A DNA stretch of 64,000 bases from Chloroflexi bacterium 54-19 (GCA_001898225.1 MKTJ01000058.1:190132-254131); one strand, 5' to 3'; shown: positions 42,045 to 51,671, counted from the first letter of the stretch. Program-made: numbers and translations. The notes: generated by a model from the sequence alone, not told the origin.

Positions 42045-43367
42045 ATGAATTATATTTCCCATTCGGACGCGGAAAGGGCCGAAATGCTCGAAAGTCTCGG
42101 CCTGCAATCGGTCGAGGAGCTTTTCGAAGTAGTCCCGCGTCACGTCCGTTTCCCCGAACTGAAGCTGCCCAAAGCCCTTTCGGAACTGGAAGTAACCCGG
42201 CTCATGACCGACCTGAGCGGTCAGAACACCAACGTTTTGAGCCATCCCTGTTTCCTGGGGGCCGGGGCTTACCGCCACTACATCCCCAGCGTCATCGGCC
42301 ACCTGGCCGGGCGCGCCGAGTTTTTCACAGCCTATACGCCCTACCAGCCGGAAGTCAGCCAGGGCACCCTCCAGGCTATCTATGAATTCCAGACCATGAT
42401 GGGCGAACTTTATAACATGGAAGTCGCCAACGCTTCGATGTACGATGGGGCCAGCGCCCTCGCCGAAGCCGCAATCATGGCCGTGAACGTGACCGGGCGG
42501 CGCAAGATAATCATGCCGCGCACCGTCCATCCCGACTCGCGGGCCGTCACACGCACCTATACCGAGCCGCAGGGCATCACCATCGAGGAATACGCGACTG
42601 TTGAAGAAGCCCTCGAACACCTGGACGATGCCACCGCCGCCCTGCTAGTGCAGCAGCCCGACTTCCTGGGACAACTGCTCGATTTGCAAAAGCTCTCCGA
42701 TGCCGCTCACGCTCACAAAGCCCTGTTCGTGGTTTCGGCTTACCCGACCGCGATGGGCCTGATTAAGCCGCCCGGCGACTTCGGGGCCGACATCGTAGTA
42801 GGCGAAGGCCAACCGCTCGGCATGGCCCTTTCGTTTGGCGGGCCTTACGTCGGTATCTTCACCTGCCGTAACGAATATATCCGGCAGTTACCGGGCCGTA
42901 TCGTCGGTAAAGCCCTCGATAAAGAAGGCAAGCAAGCCTACGTGCTGACCTTGCGGACCCGCGAACAGGACATCCGGCGGGAGCGGGCGACCTCGAATAT
43001 CTGCACCAACGAGGGTTTGATTGCCCTGATTGTAACGATTTACCTTTCAGCAATGGGTAAACAGGGTTTGCGCCAGGTGGCCGAGCAGAGCTATCACAAG
43101 GCCCACTACGCCGCCGCCGAAATCGCCAAGCTGCCCGGTTACGAACTGGCTTTTGACGGGCCGTTCTTTAACGAGTTCGTGGTGCGCTGTAAGTCGGCTG
43201 AAGCAGTGGAAGCGGTGCAGAAAGCTTGCCGCGAGGCCGGGATTATCGGCGGTTACTCGCTGAGCGAGGTTTTTGACGATATGGCCGATTGCCTGCTCTT
43301 TTGCTGCACCGAGATGAACACTCGCGAGGAAATTGACCGGCTGGTCGCCGTTTTGAAAGCGGTTTAG
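42045..43367 (+). CDS. gcvPA: Glycine dehydrogenase (decarboxylating) subunit 1
   Basis: The 440-residue protein is the N-terminal half of the split P-protein: 'GAYRHYIPSVIGHLAGRAEFFTAYTPYQPEVSQGTLQAIYEFQ' in order, 'MYDGASALAEA' and 'TREQDIRRERATSNICTNEGL'. It works with GcvPB, which holds the PLP lysine, to decarboxylate glycine and load the aminomethyl group on the H-protein. It follows gcvH by about 200 bp, in which a 70-bp repeat element is lodged. Confidence 0.95.
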   Translation: MNYISHSDAERAEMLESLGLQSVEELFEVVPRHVRFPELKLPKALSELEVTRLMTDLSGQNTNVLSHPCFLGAGAYRHYIPSVIGHLAGRAEFFTAYTPYQPEVSQGTLQAIYEFQTMMGELYNMEVANASMYDGASALAEAAIMAVNVTGRRKIIMPRTVHPDSRAVTRTYTEPQGITIEEYATVEEALEHLDDATAALLVQQPDFLGQLLDLQKLSDAAHAHKALFVVSAYPTAMGLIKPPGDFGADIVVGEGQPLGMALSFGGPYVGIFTCRNEYIRQLPGRIVGKALDKEGKQAYVLTLRTREQDIRRERATSNICTNEGLIALIVTIYLSAMGKQGLRQVAEQSYHKAHYAAAEIAKLPGYELAFDGPFFNEFVVRCKSAEAVEAVQKACREAGIIGGYSLSEVFDDMADCLLFCCTEMNTREEIDRLVAVLKAV

Positions 43368-43383
43368 TCGTCAGGAACGCCCT

Positions 43384-44274
43384 ATGAGTTTTGAGAATGA
43401 AGACCTGGAAGAACCGGACGACCTAACCGACGACGAAGATGAAGGCGACGAGGTAGACGAGTCAACCCCGGCGGCCCCCCGGTTCGGTTCGACCGACAAT
43501 TACGACCGCATCGCTTATTTTTATGACCTGGAATACCGTCACAACGTCCAGGACGTACGGTTTTACCTGGAAATGGCGCGCCGGACCGGGTCGAAGTCGC
43601 GTATCCTGGAAGTGGCTTGCGGGACGGGCCGGGTCAGCCAGAAGTTGCTCGAAGCCGGGTTCAACGTGACCGGGCTCGACCTCTCGGCGGAAATGTTGCG
43701 GTTGGCTGAAAAGAAGCTGGGTGAATCTTCCGAGGAAATCCGTCAGCGTGGTCGCTATGTCCAGGGGGATATGCGGGCCCTGGATGCGGCCCTCGGCAAC
43801 CAGCAGTTTGACCTGATTTTCATCGCGATAAACTCGTTCCAGCACCTGCGGAGTCAGGCCGACCAGCTTACCTGCCTGCAATCCATTCGCAAACACGTGG
43901 CCCCGGCGGGCCGCTTTATCATAGATGTCTTTAATCCGGAGGATAAAGATGTCTTCGCAACGGATGGCCGGGTAGAGTACGCCGCGCCGCTGTACAACCC
44001 GCTAAATCACAGCTTTATCCATATTTTTGTCAGTACGATGGCTTATCCCGCCCAGCAAAAGCGGGTCCATCATTATTTTTATGATGAAACGTTCGAGGAT
44101 GGTACGGTCAAACGCACGGTAAGCCTTTTTCACCTGCGCTACCTGTACCGTTTCGAATTACAACTGCTGCTGGAAAAGGCCGGTTTCTCTATCGAAGACC
44201 TGTATGGCGATTACGATTTCGAGGAATACGGCGAAGGCAGCCCCAAGTTATTGTACGTGTGCCGTCGAGGTTGA
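43384..44274 (+). CDS. Class I SAM-dependent methyltransferase inside the gcv operon
   Basis: The 296-residue protein starts with about 35 residues very rich in Asp and Glu ('LEEPDDLTDDEDEGDEVDE'). The methyltransferase fold follows, with 'RILEVACGTGRVSQKLLEAG' (motif I) and 'VTGLDLSAEMLRLAEKKL' (motif post-I). It lies 16 bp after gcvPA and 42 bp before gcvPB, so it shares their transcript. The substrate is unknown. It may use or regenerate folate- or SAM-linked C1 units; that is inference. Confidence 0.85.
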   Translation: MSFENEDLEEPDDLTDDEDEGDEVDESTPAAPRFGSTDNYDRIAYFYDLEYRHNVQDVRFYLEMARRTGSKSRILEVACGTGRVSQKLLEAGFNVTGLDLSAEMLRLAEKKLGESSEEIRQRGRYVQGDMRALDAALGNQQFDLIFIAINSFQHLRSQADQLTCLQSIRKHVAPAGRFIIDVFNPEDKDVFATDGRVEYAAPLYNPLNHSFIHIFVSTMAYPAQQKRVHHYFYDETFEDGTVKRTVSLFHLRYLYRFELQLLLEKAGFSIEDLYGDYDFEEYGEGSPKLLYVCRRG

Positions 44275-44316
44275 GGCCGGATTTAAACCCTTATTAGTGA
44301 TTGGAGTTAAGGCCTG

Positions 44317-45783
44317 ATGAATGCCCCTTTGGAACCGTTAATTTATGACATCAGCCGTCCCGGTCGGATAGCTTTTTCCCTGCCGGACCTGGATGTGCCG
44401 GAAGCCCCTATCCCTGCCGAGTTCGAGCGCGACCCCGAACTGCTGGGCTTGCCGGAAGTCAGCGAACTGGACGTGGTGCGCCATTTCACCCACCTCTCGC
44501 GCCTGAACCACGCGATTGACGTGGGTTTCTACCCGCTCGGTTCCTGCACCATGAAATATAACCCCAAGCTGAACGAAGACGTGGCCCGGATGCCCGGCTT
44601 TACCTGGGTCCACCCCTTGCAGCCCGAAGATACGGTCCAGGGGGCTTTGCGAGTGCAGTACGAGTTGCAAAATTACCTGGCCGAGATAGCCGGGTTCGAT
44701 GCCGCCACTCTCCAACCGGCGGCAGGGGCGCAGGGCGAACTGGTAGGCGTCCTGACTATCCGCGCATACCACCAGGCGCGAGGGGATACCCAGCGCAACA
44801 AAATCCTCGTCCCCGACGCCGCCCACGGCACCAACCCGGCGACGGCGGCGATGTGCGGTTTCAAGGTGGTCACTATCAAGTCGGACTCGCGCGGCAACGT
44901 GGACCTCGAAGCCCTGGCCCGCCATGTCGGGCCGGATACCGCCGGTCTGATGCTGACCAACCCGAACACGCTCGGTCTTTTCGATGAACACCTGACCGAG
45001 ATTGCCGAGATTGTCCACAAGGCGGGCGGCCTGATGTACGGTGACGGCGCGAACTTCAACGCCATCCTGGGTATCGTCAAACCGGGCGAGGTCGGGTTCG
45101 ACGTTATGCACATCAACCTGCACAAAACCTTTAGCACCCCTCACGGCGGCGGCGGTCCCGGCAGCGGTCCGGTTGTCTGCAAGTCCCACCTGGCCCCCTA
45201 CCTGCCGACCCCGGTGGTCGAGAAGGAGACGCGGGACGGGCAGGACCACTATTCCTTCCGCAAGTTGCCGGGGACGGTCGGCAAGGTCCGTTCGTTCTGG
45301 GGTAATTTCGGGATGCACGTCCGGGCTTACACCTATATCCGGGTCCACGGGGCGCGGGGCCTGCGCGACATCAGCGAGAACGCCGTCCTCAACGCCAACT
45401 ACATCATGAACAAGCTCAAAGATACCTATGATGTAGCCTACGACCGGACCTGTATGCACGAATGTGTGTTGAGTGGCCGCAAGCAAAAGCAGAAATACGG
45501 CGTCAAGACGCTCGATATTGCCAAGCGCTTGCTCGACTTCGGTTATCACTCGCCCACGATTTACTTCCCGCTTATCGTCGAGGAAGCTATCATGATTGAG
45601 CCGACCGAGACCGAGAGTAAGACGACCCTGGACGAGTTTATTGACACGATGCTGCAAATCGCCCGCGAGGCCGAGGAAACCCCTGACCTGGTGAAGAACG
45701 CGCCGTATACCACGCCGGTCTTGCGCCTGGACGAGGCGACCGCCGCCCGCAAACCTGAACTGCGCTATCGCTGTTTCGGTTGA
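44317..45783 (+). CDS. gcvPB: Glycine dehydrogenase (decarboxylating) subunit 2
   Basis: The 488-residue protein carries the PLP-binding Lys in '[21 protein letters not shown]' (about Lys269), '[21 protein letters not shown]' and '[15 protein letters not shown]'. It is the C-terminal half of a split glycine decarboxylase and the last gene of the operon; a terminator follows 30 bp later. Confidence 0.95.
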   Translation: MNAPLEPLIYDISRPGRIAFSLPDLDVPEAPIPAEFERDPELLGLPEVSELDVVRHFTHLSRLNHAIDVGFYPLGSCTMKYNPKLNEDVARMPGFTWVHPLQPEDTVQGALRVQYELQNYLAEIAGFDAATLQPAAGAQGELVGVLTIRAYHQARGDTQRNKILVPDAAHGTNPATAAMCGFKVVTIKSDSRGNVDLEALARHVGPDTAGLMLTNPNTLGLFDEHLTEIAEIVHKAGGLMYGDGANFNAILGIVKPGEVGFDVMHINLHKTFSTPHGGGGPGSGPVVCKSHLAPYLPTPVVEKETRDGQDHYSFRKLPGTVGKVRSFWGNFGMHVRAYTYIRVHGARGLRDISENAVLNANYIMNKLKDTYDVAYDRTCMHECVLSGRKQKQKYGVKTLDIAKRLLDFGYHSPTIYFPLIVEEAIMIEPTETESKTTLDEFIDTMLQIAREAEETPDLVKNAPYTTPVLRLDEATAARKPELRYRCFG

Positions 45784-45813
45784 TAGCCAGCTCTCTCCTG
45801 GAAAGAATCAAAA

Positions 45814-45842
45814 GAGCCGCCTGTAAGAAGGCGGCTTTTTAG
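45814..45842 (+). terminator. Terminator of the gcv operon
   Basis: AGCCGCC (45815-45821) pairs with GGCGGCT (45830-45836) over an 8-nt loop, followed by TTTTTT. The minus strand has a shorter T-run, so it may work in both directions. Confidence 0.85.
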
Positions 45843-45861
45843 TTGATTGGTGACATATTCC

Positions 45862-46473
45862 TTAAATAGCCGCTAAAGCCCGCTCGAAAACGCTATCCCA
45901 GGGCCGTGCCGGGACAACCGGGACATTCAACCGGGCGCACTCCTGCTGCAACCACTCGCTAAAGAGCCATGACGAGCGGGCGCGGTCCTTCTGCTCGGTC
46001 CCTTCCCGCAGGCCAAAGTTGCGGACAATCTGCGTTTCGTCTTCTTCGCAGATAAAAAGGGCCTTTACCTGCCCGTTGGCCGTGATTTCTTCGTATTGTG
46101 GGAGGGTAGCCAGGGCAGGCAGGATAAAATCGCCTTCAAGGACGACCGGGGTAGACGTTTCGAGATGGTTGGCGATAACCGCTTCGAGGGCCGGGCCGAA
46201 TATCTCCTGGCAGACCCGGATAAAATGGTCCAGGCGGGCTGTTTCGGTCATCCGGTTATATTCTGCCGGGTGAGTGCGCCAGAAGTGGAGCAAGGGCAAC
46301 TGCTCCGGCGTGGTCAGTTTTTCTAAAATGACCTGGAAGTCGTCCACCTCGGTCAGTCCGGCCCCGAAATGGCGGGCCAGCCGGTAGCTCACGCTGGTCT
46401 TGCCGACCCCCGACGCGCCGCCCAGGAGTAAGACCTGCCAGTTACGTTCTGTAGAGGAATCATGATTTGTCAT
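45862..46473 (-). CDS. P-loop kinase, 2-phosphoglycerate kinase-like
   Basis: The 203-residue protein has a Walker A 'LLLGGASGVGKTSVSYRLA' at residues about 15-33, a 'EVDDFQVILEKL' Walker-B-like segment, and 'VVLEGDFILPALA'. The pattern of GG-A-S-G-(V/T)-GKT with a following 'D' resembles archaeal 2-phosphoglycerate kinase and zeta-toxin-like kinases. The true substrate is unknown. It converges with gcvPB on the bidirectional terminator. Confidence 0.75.
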   Translation of the reverse strand: MTNHDSSTERNWQVLLLGGASGVGKTSVSYRLARHFGAGLTEVDDFQVILEKLTTPEQLPLLHFWRTHPAEYNRMTETARLDHFIRVCQEIFGPALEAVIANHLETSTPVVLEGDFILPALATLPQYEEITANGQVKALFICEEDETQIVRNFGLREGTEQKDRARSSWLFSEWLQQECARLNVPVVPARPWDSVFERALAAI

Positions 46474-46668
46474 GAGCCCATTTTAGCAGATTTCCCCGCT
46501 CGTTTTACAAACCCTTAACACCTTCCTAATGGTGCTTTTACATTTACGGCTTATGCTAAAATGGATAGGCGCTAGCTATTTAGTTTACTTATCAAGCCTG
46601 TAAGTTGAACAGGTCTGGCAAACGAGTTTGCTGAAACCATTAAAACTTTTTGGAGAACACTGACCCCC

Positions 46669-47301
46669 ATGAGCTATTACCAGTACGGCGTCTACCTGAT
46701 ACCGCCCCCGGCCCGGATGTACCAGATTGGCCTGGCCCATAGCCTGCTGGCGACCGAGTTCGGCTGCCGAACCGGCGGCACTTTTATGGCCCACTGTACC
46801 CTGAAAGGTTTTACCAGGCTGGCTGAAGGATTCTCGCCTGACGAGTTTATCCCGGCCCTGGATGAGCTTTTTGCCCGCACCCCGGCTTTTAAAACGGCCC
46901 TGGACGAACTGTGGGATTTGCGCCAGGGGCCAGGTAAATCGAGTATTTTAATCGGGATGCGCCGGACCGAGCCTTTTCACGCTTTACATAACGCCATCTG
47001 GGATATAGTGCGGCCCTATATCGCGCAAGACGACATCTTTTCGCCTGTCGAACCGGTGGGGCCAAACTTCCCGCCGCACATTACCCTGGTCCAGGGGGAC
47101 GCGCCTTATGAGGAAGGTCTGCATGCCCAGGTGATGGGATTGTGCCAGTACATTTTCGACACCTCGTTAAAAGGTGAATTTCTGGCCCAGGACATGCAGC
47201 TTATAGAATTTTATTCAGAGGATTGGGCCGGGAACTGGTGGGAAACCTTGCGGTTCCGGCAAATAAAGGGCTGGCGGCTAAACGAGGGCGTTGAACGATA
47301 G
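46669..47301 (+). CDS. 2H phosphoesterase (2'-5' RNA ligase-like)
   Basis: The 210-residue protein has the two HxT motifs of the 2H superfamily: 'MAHCTLKGF' (His42-Thr44) and 'PPHITLVQG' (about His138-Thr140). Such proteins open cyclic phosphates or cleave 2',5' bonds. No tRNA-splicing partner is nearby. The final codons run into an interspersed repeat (47289-47333). Confidence 0.82.
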   Translation: MSYYQYGVYLIPPPARMYQIGLAHSLLATEFGCRTGGTFMAHCTLKGFTRLAEGFSPDEFIPALDELFARTPAFKTALDELWDLRQGPGKSSILIGMRRTEPFHALHNAIWDIVRPYIAQDDIFSPVEPVGPNFPPHITLVQGDAPYEEGLHAQVMGLCQYIFDTSLKGEFLAQDMQLIEFYSEDWAGNWWETLRFRQIKGWRLNEGVER

Positions 47302-47302
47302 C

Positions 47303-47333
47303 CGTTGAACGTTGAACGAAACAACGTTGAACG
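47303..47333. repeat. 31-bp palindromic interspersed repeat, copy 2
   Basis: Arms are CGTTGAACGTTGAACG and CAACGTTGAACG with AAA between. The repeat begins 2 nt after the stop codon of the 2H gene, and partial GTTGAACG units run back into its 3' end. A worn relative occurs at 47424-47452. Confidence 0.75.
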
Positions 47334-47471
47334 GGAATTCAGGGAAAATATCTGGCGTTGGGGCCAGTTTAATTATTATCTCTTTTGAACTTGTACTGAT
47401 TTCTTTGAAGTGAAGTGGTTTTTACGTTCAAAGTTTAACATTGTTTCGTTTTATGATTAAAAGGCAAGTCT

Positions 47472-49115
47472 ATGGTTGTAAGCGGTAAAGTCCTAAAGGG
47501 CTGGCGTCTCAGCACCAAATTGATTCTCACCTATTCGCTGGTGGCCCTGATTGCGGTGGTCGCCTCGGTGGGGGTGGCTCTGCCGCTTTTGCAACGCTAC
47601 CAGGACGACCAGGTCAAAGAGGAACGCCAGCGTACCGTGATTGAAGAAGGCCAGCGTCTTAACGTCCTGTACAGCCTTTTTGTGAGTTCCAAGTCTTCGC
47701 CTTTTAAAGACGTAATGTTAACCAACCCCGAAGCGAACGCCAAAAACCGCAAGTGGCCCGACCCGCTGCCGATTGAGGTGGTCAGGCAGCGTTTTGCAGA
47801 TTTTACTCAGGGCAACGGGCGTCTGCTGATTCTGACCGAGAAAGACCAACTGGTTATGGTGGATACCGAGACCGACCCCAGGGCTTCCCTGGTCGGCCAG
47901 ACGGTCCAGTTCACCCGGATTTCTACCGCCGCCAACAACGGCCGCCAGGATGGCAGCCTGACCACTACCACCGGGCGAGGTTATTCGCTGGTCTGGAAAG
48001 CCCCCGCCCGCGATTCTGCTCCGAACCTGTTCGGCCTGAACAACCAGAATATACCCCAGCCCTATATGCTGGCCCTGGTGATACCCGACATCCCGCCGCA
48101 CGAGGTCTGGCAAGACCTTTCGCTTATCCTGGCCGGGGCCGGGGTAGTGGCTTTGCTGGTGGCGTCGTTGGCCGGGTTTTTACTGGCCCGCAGCCTGACC
48201 CGCCCCCTCGTGCGTCTGACCGAGGCCAGCCAGGCCGTCGCCAGGGGCGATTACGCCCACCGGGTCGCGCCGGAAGGCGGTTACGAAATGACCCGCCTGG
48301 CCGAAACCTTTAACCAGATGACCTATAATGTCGATAAATCGCAGCGCATCCAGCGCCAGCTTATCGCTAACGTTTCGCACGAACTGAAGACACCCCTGAC
48401 CAGTATCCAGGGTTTTTCCCAGGCCATGCTGGACGGTATTTTGCGCCGCCCTGAAGATTTCGTCCGTCCCGCCGAGATTATTTCGCACGAAACCGCCCGC
48501 ATGATTCGCCTGGTGAACGGTCTGCTCGAACTTTCCAAGCTCGAAAGCGGGCAGGCGGCCTTGCAACTGACCGGCCTCGACCTGGCGCGGGTCTTACAGA
48601 ATTGCGCCGACAGTTTCGCGCCCCAGGCCCGCTCCAACGAAGTAAAATTGCTCACCGATTTCAATTCGCCTTTGCCCCTTAACGGCGACCCCGACCGGCT
48701 CAACCAGGTCTTTACAAACCTGGTCCACAACGCCCTCAAGTTTACCCCGGCGGGCGGCACTATTCGGCTGGCGGCTTACCGGACCGGTTCCAGTGTAGTC
48801 GTTACCGTCACCGATACCGGGGCCGGGATACCTGCCGCCGACCTGCCCCACATTTTCGAGCGGTTCTACCAGGCCGATAAATCGCGGCGGCGCGACCAGG
48901 CGGACGAAGGCACCGGCCTGGGCCTGGCGATTAGCCGGGAGATTATCCAGGCCCACGGCGGTAAAATCGAGGCTACCAGCGAATTAAACAAAGGCACCCA
49001 GTTTGTGGTTACTTTGCCGGTGCTGGTTAAACCCTCGGTTCAGGACCGCCCGACCGAACCGCTCAAACTGCCGGGTAAAAATAGTGAGTTTGTGAAAAAT
49101 AAACAATCCGCCTAG
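47472..49115 (+). CDS. Sensor histidine kinase, orphan
   Basis: The 547-residue protein has two membrane segments (about residues 16-38 and 216-238) enclosing a periplasmic sensor domain. A HAMP domain, the phospho-accepting His in 'IANVSHELKTPLTSIQGF' (about residue 303), and the ATP-binding boxes 'NLVHNALKFTPAGG', 'VTDTGAGIP' and 'GTGLGLAISREIIQAHGG' follow. No response regulator is adjacent, so its partner must lie elsewhere. It is followed by two terminator hairpins. Confidence 0.93.
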   Translation: MVVSGKVLKGWRLSTKLILTYSLVALIAVVASVGVALPLLQRYQDDQVKEERQRTVIEEGQRLNVLYSLFVSSKSSPFKDVMLTNPEANAKNRKWPDPLPIEVVRQRFADFTQGNGRLLILTEKDQLVMVDTETDPRASLVGQTVQFTRISTAANNGRQDGSLTTTTGRGYSLVWKAPARDSAPNLFGLNNQNIPQPYMLALVIPDIPPHEVWQDLSLILAGAGVVALLVASLAGFLLARSLTRPLVRLTEASQAVARGDYAHRVAPEGGYEMTRLAETFNQMTYNVDKSQRIQRQLIANVSHELKTPLTSIQGFSQAMLDGILRRPEDFVRPAEIISHETARMIRLVNGLLELSKLESGQAALQLTGLDLARVLQNCADSFAPQARSNEVKLLTDFNSPLPLNGDPDRLNQVFTNLVHNALKFTPAGGTIRLAAYRTGSSVVVTVTDTGAGIPAADLPHIFERFYQADKSRRRDQADEGTGLGLAISREIIQAHGGKIEATSELNKGTQFVVTLPVLVKPSVQDRPTEPLKLPGKNSEFVKNKQSA

Positions 49116-49256
49116 TCATTTTACATTTAGTTTACATACTTTTAACCTAGATTTTACAAATCGGATATAGGATTCATTAACATTCTCACAAAAAGCACTA
49201 ATGACCATTTTTATCAAGGATTTGCACAAAATCCGCAAGCTCCTATCACACGAAGC

Positions 49257-49342
49257 AGAGCTGTGTCCAACTCCGATAGGGCATGGCTCTTTATAATTTA
49301 TAGCCAAAACAAAAAGACTCCCCGGAATGTGGGAGTCTTTTT
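49257..49342 (+). terminator. Two successive terminator hairpins
   Basis: AGAGC...GCTCT (49257-49292, followed by TTTAT) and the 12-bp AAAAAGACTCCC/GGGAGTCTTTTT stem (49311-49322 with 49331-49342) lie between convergent genes. The second is a perfect bidirectional terminator. The remainder of 49116-49374 is AT-rich and empty. Confidence 0.8.
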
Positions 49343-49374
49343 GTTTTACAAATTTTACAAAAAGGTAATAATTT

Positions 49375-49653
49375 TTAGTCTACGCCGATTTGCCAGGTCT
49401 GCTCCAAGTCCTCGCGGCTGTAGACCTTGAAAGCTACCATCGTGCTGGTATCCTGGATGGTGGTAATCCGGGCGATTTTTTCGGTAACGACCTCGGCCAG
49501 GGAATCGTATTCCCTGACCCTGACCATCGCCACCAGGTCGTACTCGCCGGTTACGGAAAAGACTTCCTGCACCCCTTCGATAGCCAGCAGTTGCTGGGCG
49601 GTTCTGGGGATGCTGGTGCGCTCGACTTTAATCAGAATAATCGCCTGGATCAT
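49375..49653 (-). CDS. Stand-alone Lrp/AsnC ligand-binding (RAM) domain protein
   Basis: The 92-residue protein is only the RAM effector domain of Lrp/AsnC regulators: 'AIILIKVERTS...LAIEGVQEVFSVTGEYDLVAMVRV..YDSLAEVV' and 'TSTMVAFKVY'. It has no helix-turn-helix. Such small proteins bind amino acids or modulate other regulators. It is 12 bp downstream of lipA, with GGAGG overlapping the end of that gene, so the two are co-transcribed. Confidence 0.9.
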   Translation of the reverse strand: MIQAIILIKVERTSIPRTAQQLLAIEGVQEVFSVTGEYDLVAMVRVREYDSLAEVVTEKIARITTIQDTSTMVAFKVYSREDLEQTWQIGVD

Positions 49654-49665
49654 GCCAGTAACCTC

Positions 49666-50610
49666 CTAAACGCCTGGAACCTGTTCGTGGGCGTGGTAGC
49701 TGCTGCGTACCAGCGGCCCGCTCTCCACAAATTTGAAGCCGTGAGCTAACCCGATTTCTTTTAGTTCGGCGAATTCGTCGGGGGTGTAGTAGCGCTCGAC
49801 CTTGAGATGTTTGAGGGAAGGGCGCATGTACTGGCCGAGGGTCAGCACGTCCACATCCACCGAGCGCAAATCCTTCATTACCTGGATAAGTTCCTCTTTG
49901 GTTTCACCCAGGCCGACCATAATTCCCGACTTGGTGACGACATCATAGTGACGGCCCAGTTCTTTAGCCCGGCGCAGCAGTTCCAGGGTGCGGTCGTAGC
50001 GCGCTTTGTGGCGAACCCGCCGGTAGAGGCTCGGCACCGTTTCGGTGTTGTAGTTCAGGATTTCGGGGCGGGCGCTCATGACCTCGGCCAGGCTGTCCCA
50101 GTCGCCGCAGAAATCGGGAATGAGCAGTTCGATGCGGCACCCCGGCATTTCCTCGCGGATTTTTTCGACCATCGCTTTGAAGATATGCGAACCGCCATCG
50201 GGCAGGTCGTCCCGGTTGACTGAGGTTATGACCACGTGCTGAAGACCCATCGCCTTGACTGCCTCGGCTACCTTGCGCGGTTCGTCCTCGTCCAGGGGCA
50301 ACGGTTTGCCGCTGGTGACATCGCAATAGCCGCAGGCGCGGGTGCAAATCTCGCCCAGGATAAGGAAGGTAGCCGTCCGGTTCGACCAGCACTCGCTGAT
50401 ATTGGGGCAGTTGGCTTCCTCGCAGACCGTGTGCAACCCTTTATCCCGCATAATTTTCTTGAGTTCAAAATAGTTGCGGTCGGTCGGCAGTTTGGATTTA
50501 AGCCAGGCCGGTTTGGGTTCGCGGGGCAGGATTTCCACTTTAGGGGTAGCCCGGTGATAGCCGGGGAGCGTGGTTTGCCGGTTTAGCAGGTCAATAGTGC
50601 GCTTTTCCAT
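49666..50610 (-). CDS. lipA: Lipoyl synthase
   Basis: The 314-residue radical-SAM enzyme inserts two sulfurs into octanoyl groups on E2 and H proteins. It has the auxiliary cluster cysteines in '[12 protein letters not shown]' and the radical-SAM cluster in '[10 protein letters not shown]', followed by '[15 protein letters not shown]' and '[11 protein letters not shown]'. It fits the lipoate-dependent operons at 30545-35390 and 40124-45783. Confidence 0.96.
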   Translation of the reverse strand: MEKRTIDLLNRQTTLPGYHRATPKVEILPREPKPAWLKSKLPTDRNYFELKKIMRDKGLHTVCEEANCPNISECWSNRTATFLILGEICTRACGYCDVTSGKPLPLDEDEPRKVAEAVKAMGLQHVVITSVNRDDLPDGGSHIFKAMVEKIREEMPGCRIELLIPDFCGDWDSLAEVMSARPEILNYNTETVPSLYRRVRHKARYDRTLELLRRAKELGRHYDVVTKSGIMVGLGETKEELIQVMKDLRSVDVDVLTLGQYMRPSLKHLKVERYYTPDEFAELKEIGLAHGFKFVESGPLVRSSYHAHEQVPGV

Positions 50611-50732
50611 TCGAGGTGCTTTCTATAATAATTAGACCCCGGCCAATCTTTATAATCCGGGCCGGGTTTTCCGCTCGAATTATATTACATCAGCCGGGGC
50701 AGGGCAAGGAAGTTGGTTTACCGGGGCCGGTT

Positions 50733-51116
50733 CTAGACAACCTTCGTGATTTTTACGCGAGCGATGTGCCGGGGTTCGTTGGGCCGGTGGTCGGGATAAT
50801 CCCGCCCGTTATATTTTTGGGATAATTTATCAATATGGGCCTCGCCGCCCTCGGAGGTAATATCGACTACTTCGCCCAGGACACGGACCTGGTTGTAAAT
50901 CTGTTTGTTGTCATAGATGCTCAAGGCCACCTTGGGGTTGCGTTTGAGGTTTTGCATCCAGGCGCGGGTCATAGGGCCGTTAAGCAGGATGTCGTCACCA
51001 TCAATATCAACCCAGATGGCGGTCGAGCGGGGCGTACCGTCCTTGCCGAGGCTCGCCACCGTTACCAAATTTTTATCTTCAAAAAGCTTGCGCTGCTCAG
51101 GGGTCAAAGTTGCCAT
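50733..51116 (-). CDS. PPOX-class (F420- or FMN-dependent) oxidoreductase
   Basis: The 127-residue protein has the split-barrel fold of the pyridoxamine 5'-phosphate oxidase-like family: 'LVTVASLGKDGTPRSTAIWVDIDGDDILLN', 'RNPKVALSIYD' and 'VRVLGEVVDI'. Many proteins with this layout use F420 as cofactor, but the cofactor cannot be proven here. GAGGA lies upstream of the ATG. Confidence 0.88.
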   Translation of the reverse strand: MATLTPEQRKLFEDKNLVTVASLGKDGTPRSTAIWVDIDGDDILLNGPMTRAWMQNLKRNPKVALSIYDNKQIYNQVRVLGEVVDITSEGGEAHIDKLSQKYNGRDYPDHRPNEPRHIARVKITKVV

Positions 51117-51439
51117 TTTGTCAGTTCCTCTTTCAATAAGCTTGAAGCGTATTATAAAATGAGCAATTTAAATCAGGTTGTCGCACCAGAAAACTACTTC
51201 TTAATACCGGTAATAAAAATTACCGGCCTAAAGGATACGCTTTTTGGATGCACAATTCAAGTTTCATGTTTTATTTGACCTGGCCTAAGTAGATCAACGC
51301 AATTGTAAAATCAGCAGAATTTATCTTGCCATTGTGACCTTAATACTCGCCAACGGCGCGGAGTGACAAAGAAAAGGGCTATACCCTTAACCAATGGCGT
51401 CTAATGATAATCTGCCCGCTAAAAGTCGAACATTTTTCT

Positions 51440-51470
51440 CGTTCAACGTTGTTTCGTTCCACGTTTAACG
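51440..51470. repeat. 31-bp palindromic interspersed repeat, copy 3 (reverse)
   Basis: In reverse complement the copy reads CGTTAAACGTGGAACG then AAACAACGTTGAAC, 27 or more matches to the copies at 39689 and 47303. It lies just upstream of the purA promoter. The rest of 51117-51480 holds no gene. Confidence 0.75.
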
Positions 51471-51484
51471 ATGTTGCTGACGAT

Positions 51485-51513
51485 TTGTTCAATTTTTGCA
51501 GGCGTGGTAAAAT
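51485..51513 (+). promoter_or_regulatory. Promoter of purA
   Basis: TTGTTC (51485-51490) and TAAAAT (51508-51513) are 17 bp apart. Transcription would begin near 51520, just before a terminator hairpin. Confidence 0.6.
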
Positions 51514-51532
51514 AAACTAGGCTAACTCAAAA

Positions 51533-51558
51533 ACGGCCCGGAGCAGGGCCGTTTTTTT
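51533..51558 (+). terminator. Terminator hairpin between purA promoter and gene (probable attenuator)
   Basis: ACGGCCC (51533-51539) pairs with GGGCCGT (51546-51552) over a 6-nt loop and runs into TTTTTTT. No gene lies upstream on this strand, so it acts on the transcript from the 51485 promoter before purA, which starts at 51672. Confidence 0.75.
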
Positions 51559-51671
51559 GTTGGAAGTTTTCAAGGCTCGGATCTTTAGCTCATCATATAG
51601 CTCTCAGGCTAAAAAAAGGAGTTTTGGAATACTTCTTCTATATATATCCCGTTTAGAAGGAGATTCTAATT

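Noticed and set aside
44338-45657. Minus-strand 439-codon frame opposite gcvPB
   Set aside because: It mirrors gcvPB and has no recognisable domain.
49116-49307. Small minus-strand ORF after the histidine kinase
   Set aside because: It covers the terminator hairpins and has no ribosome site or family match.
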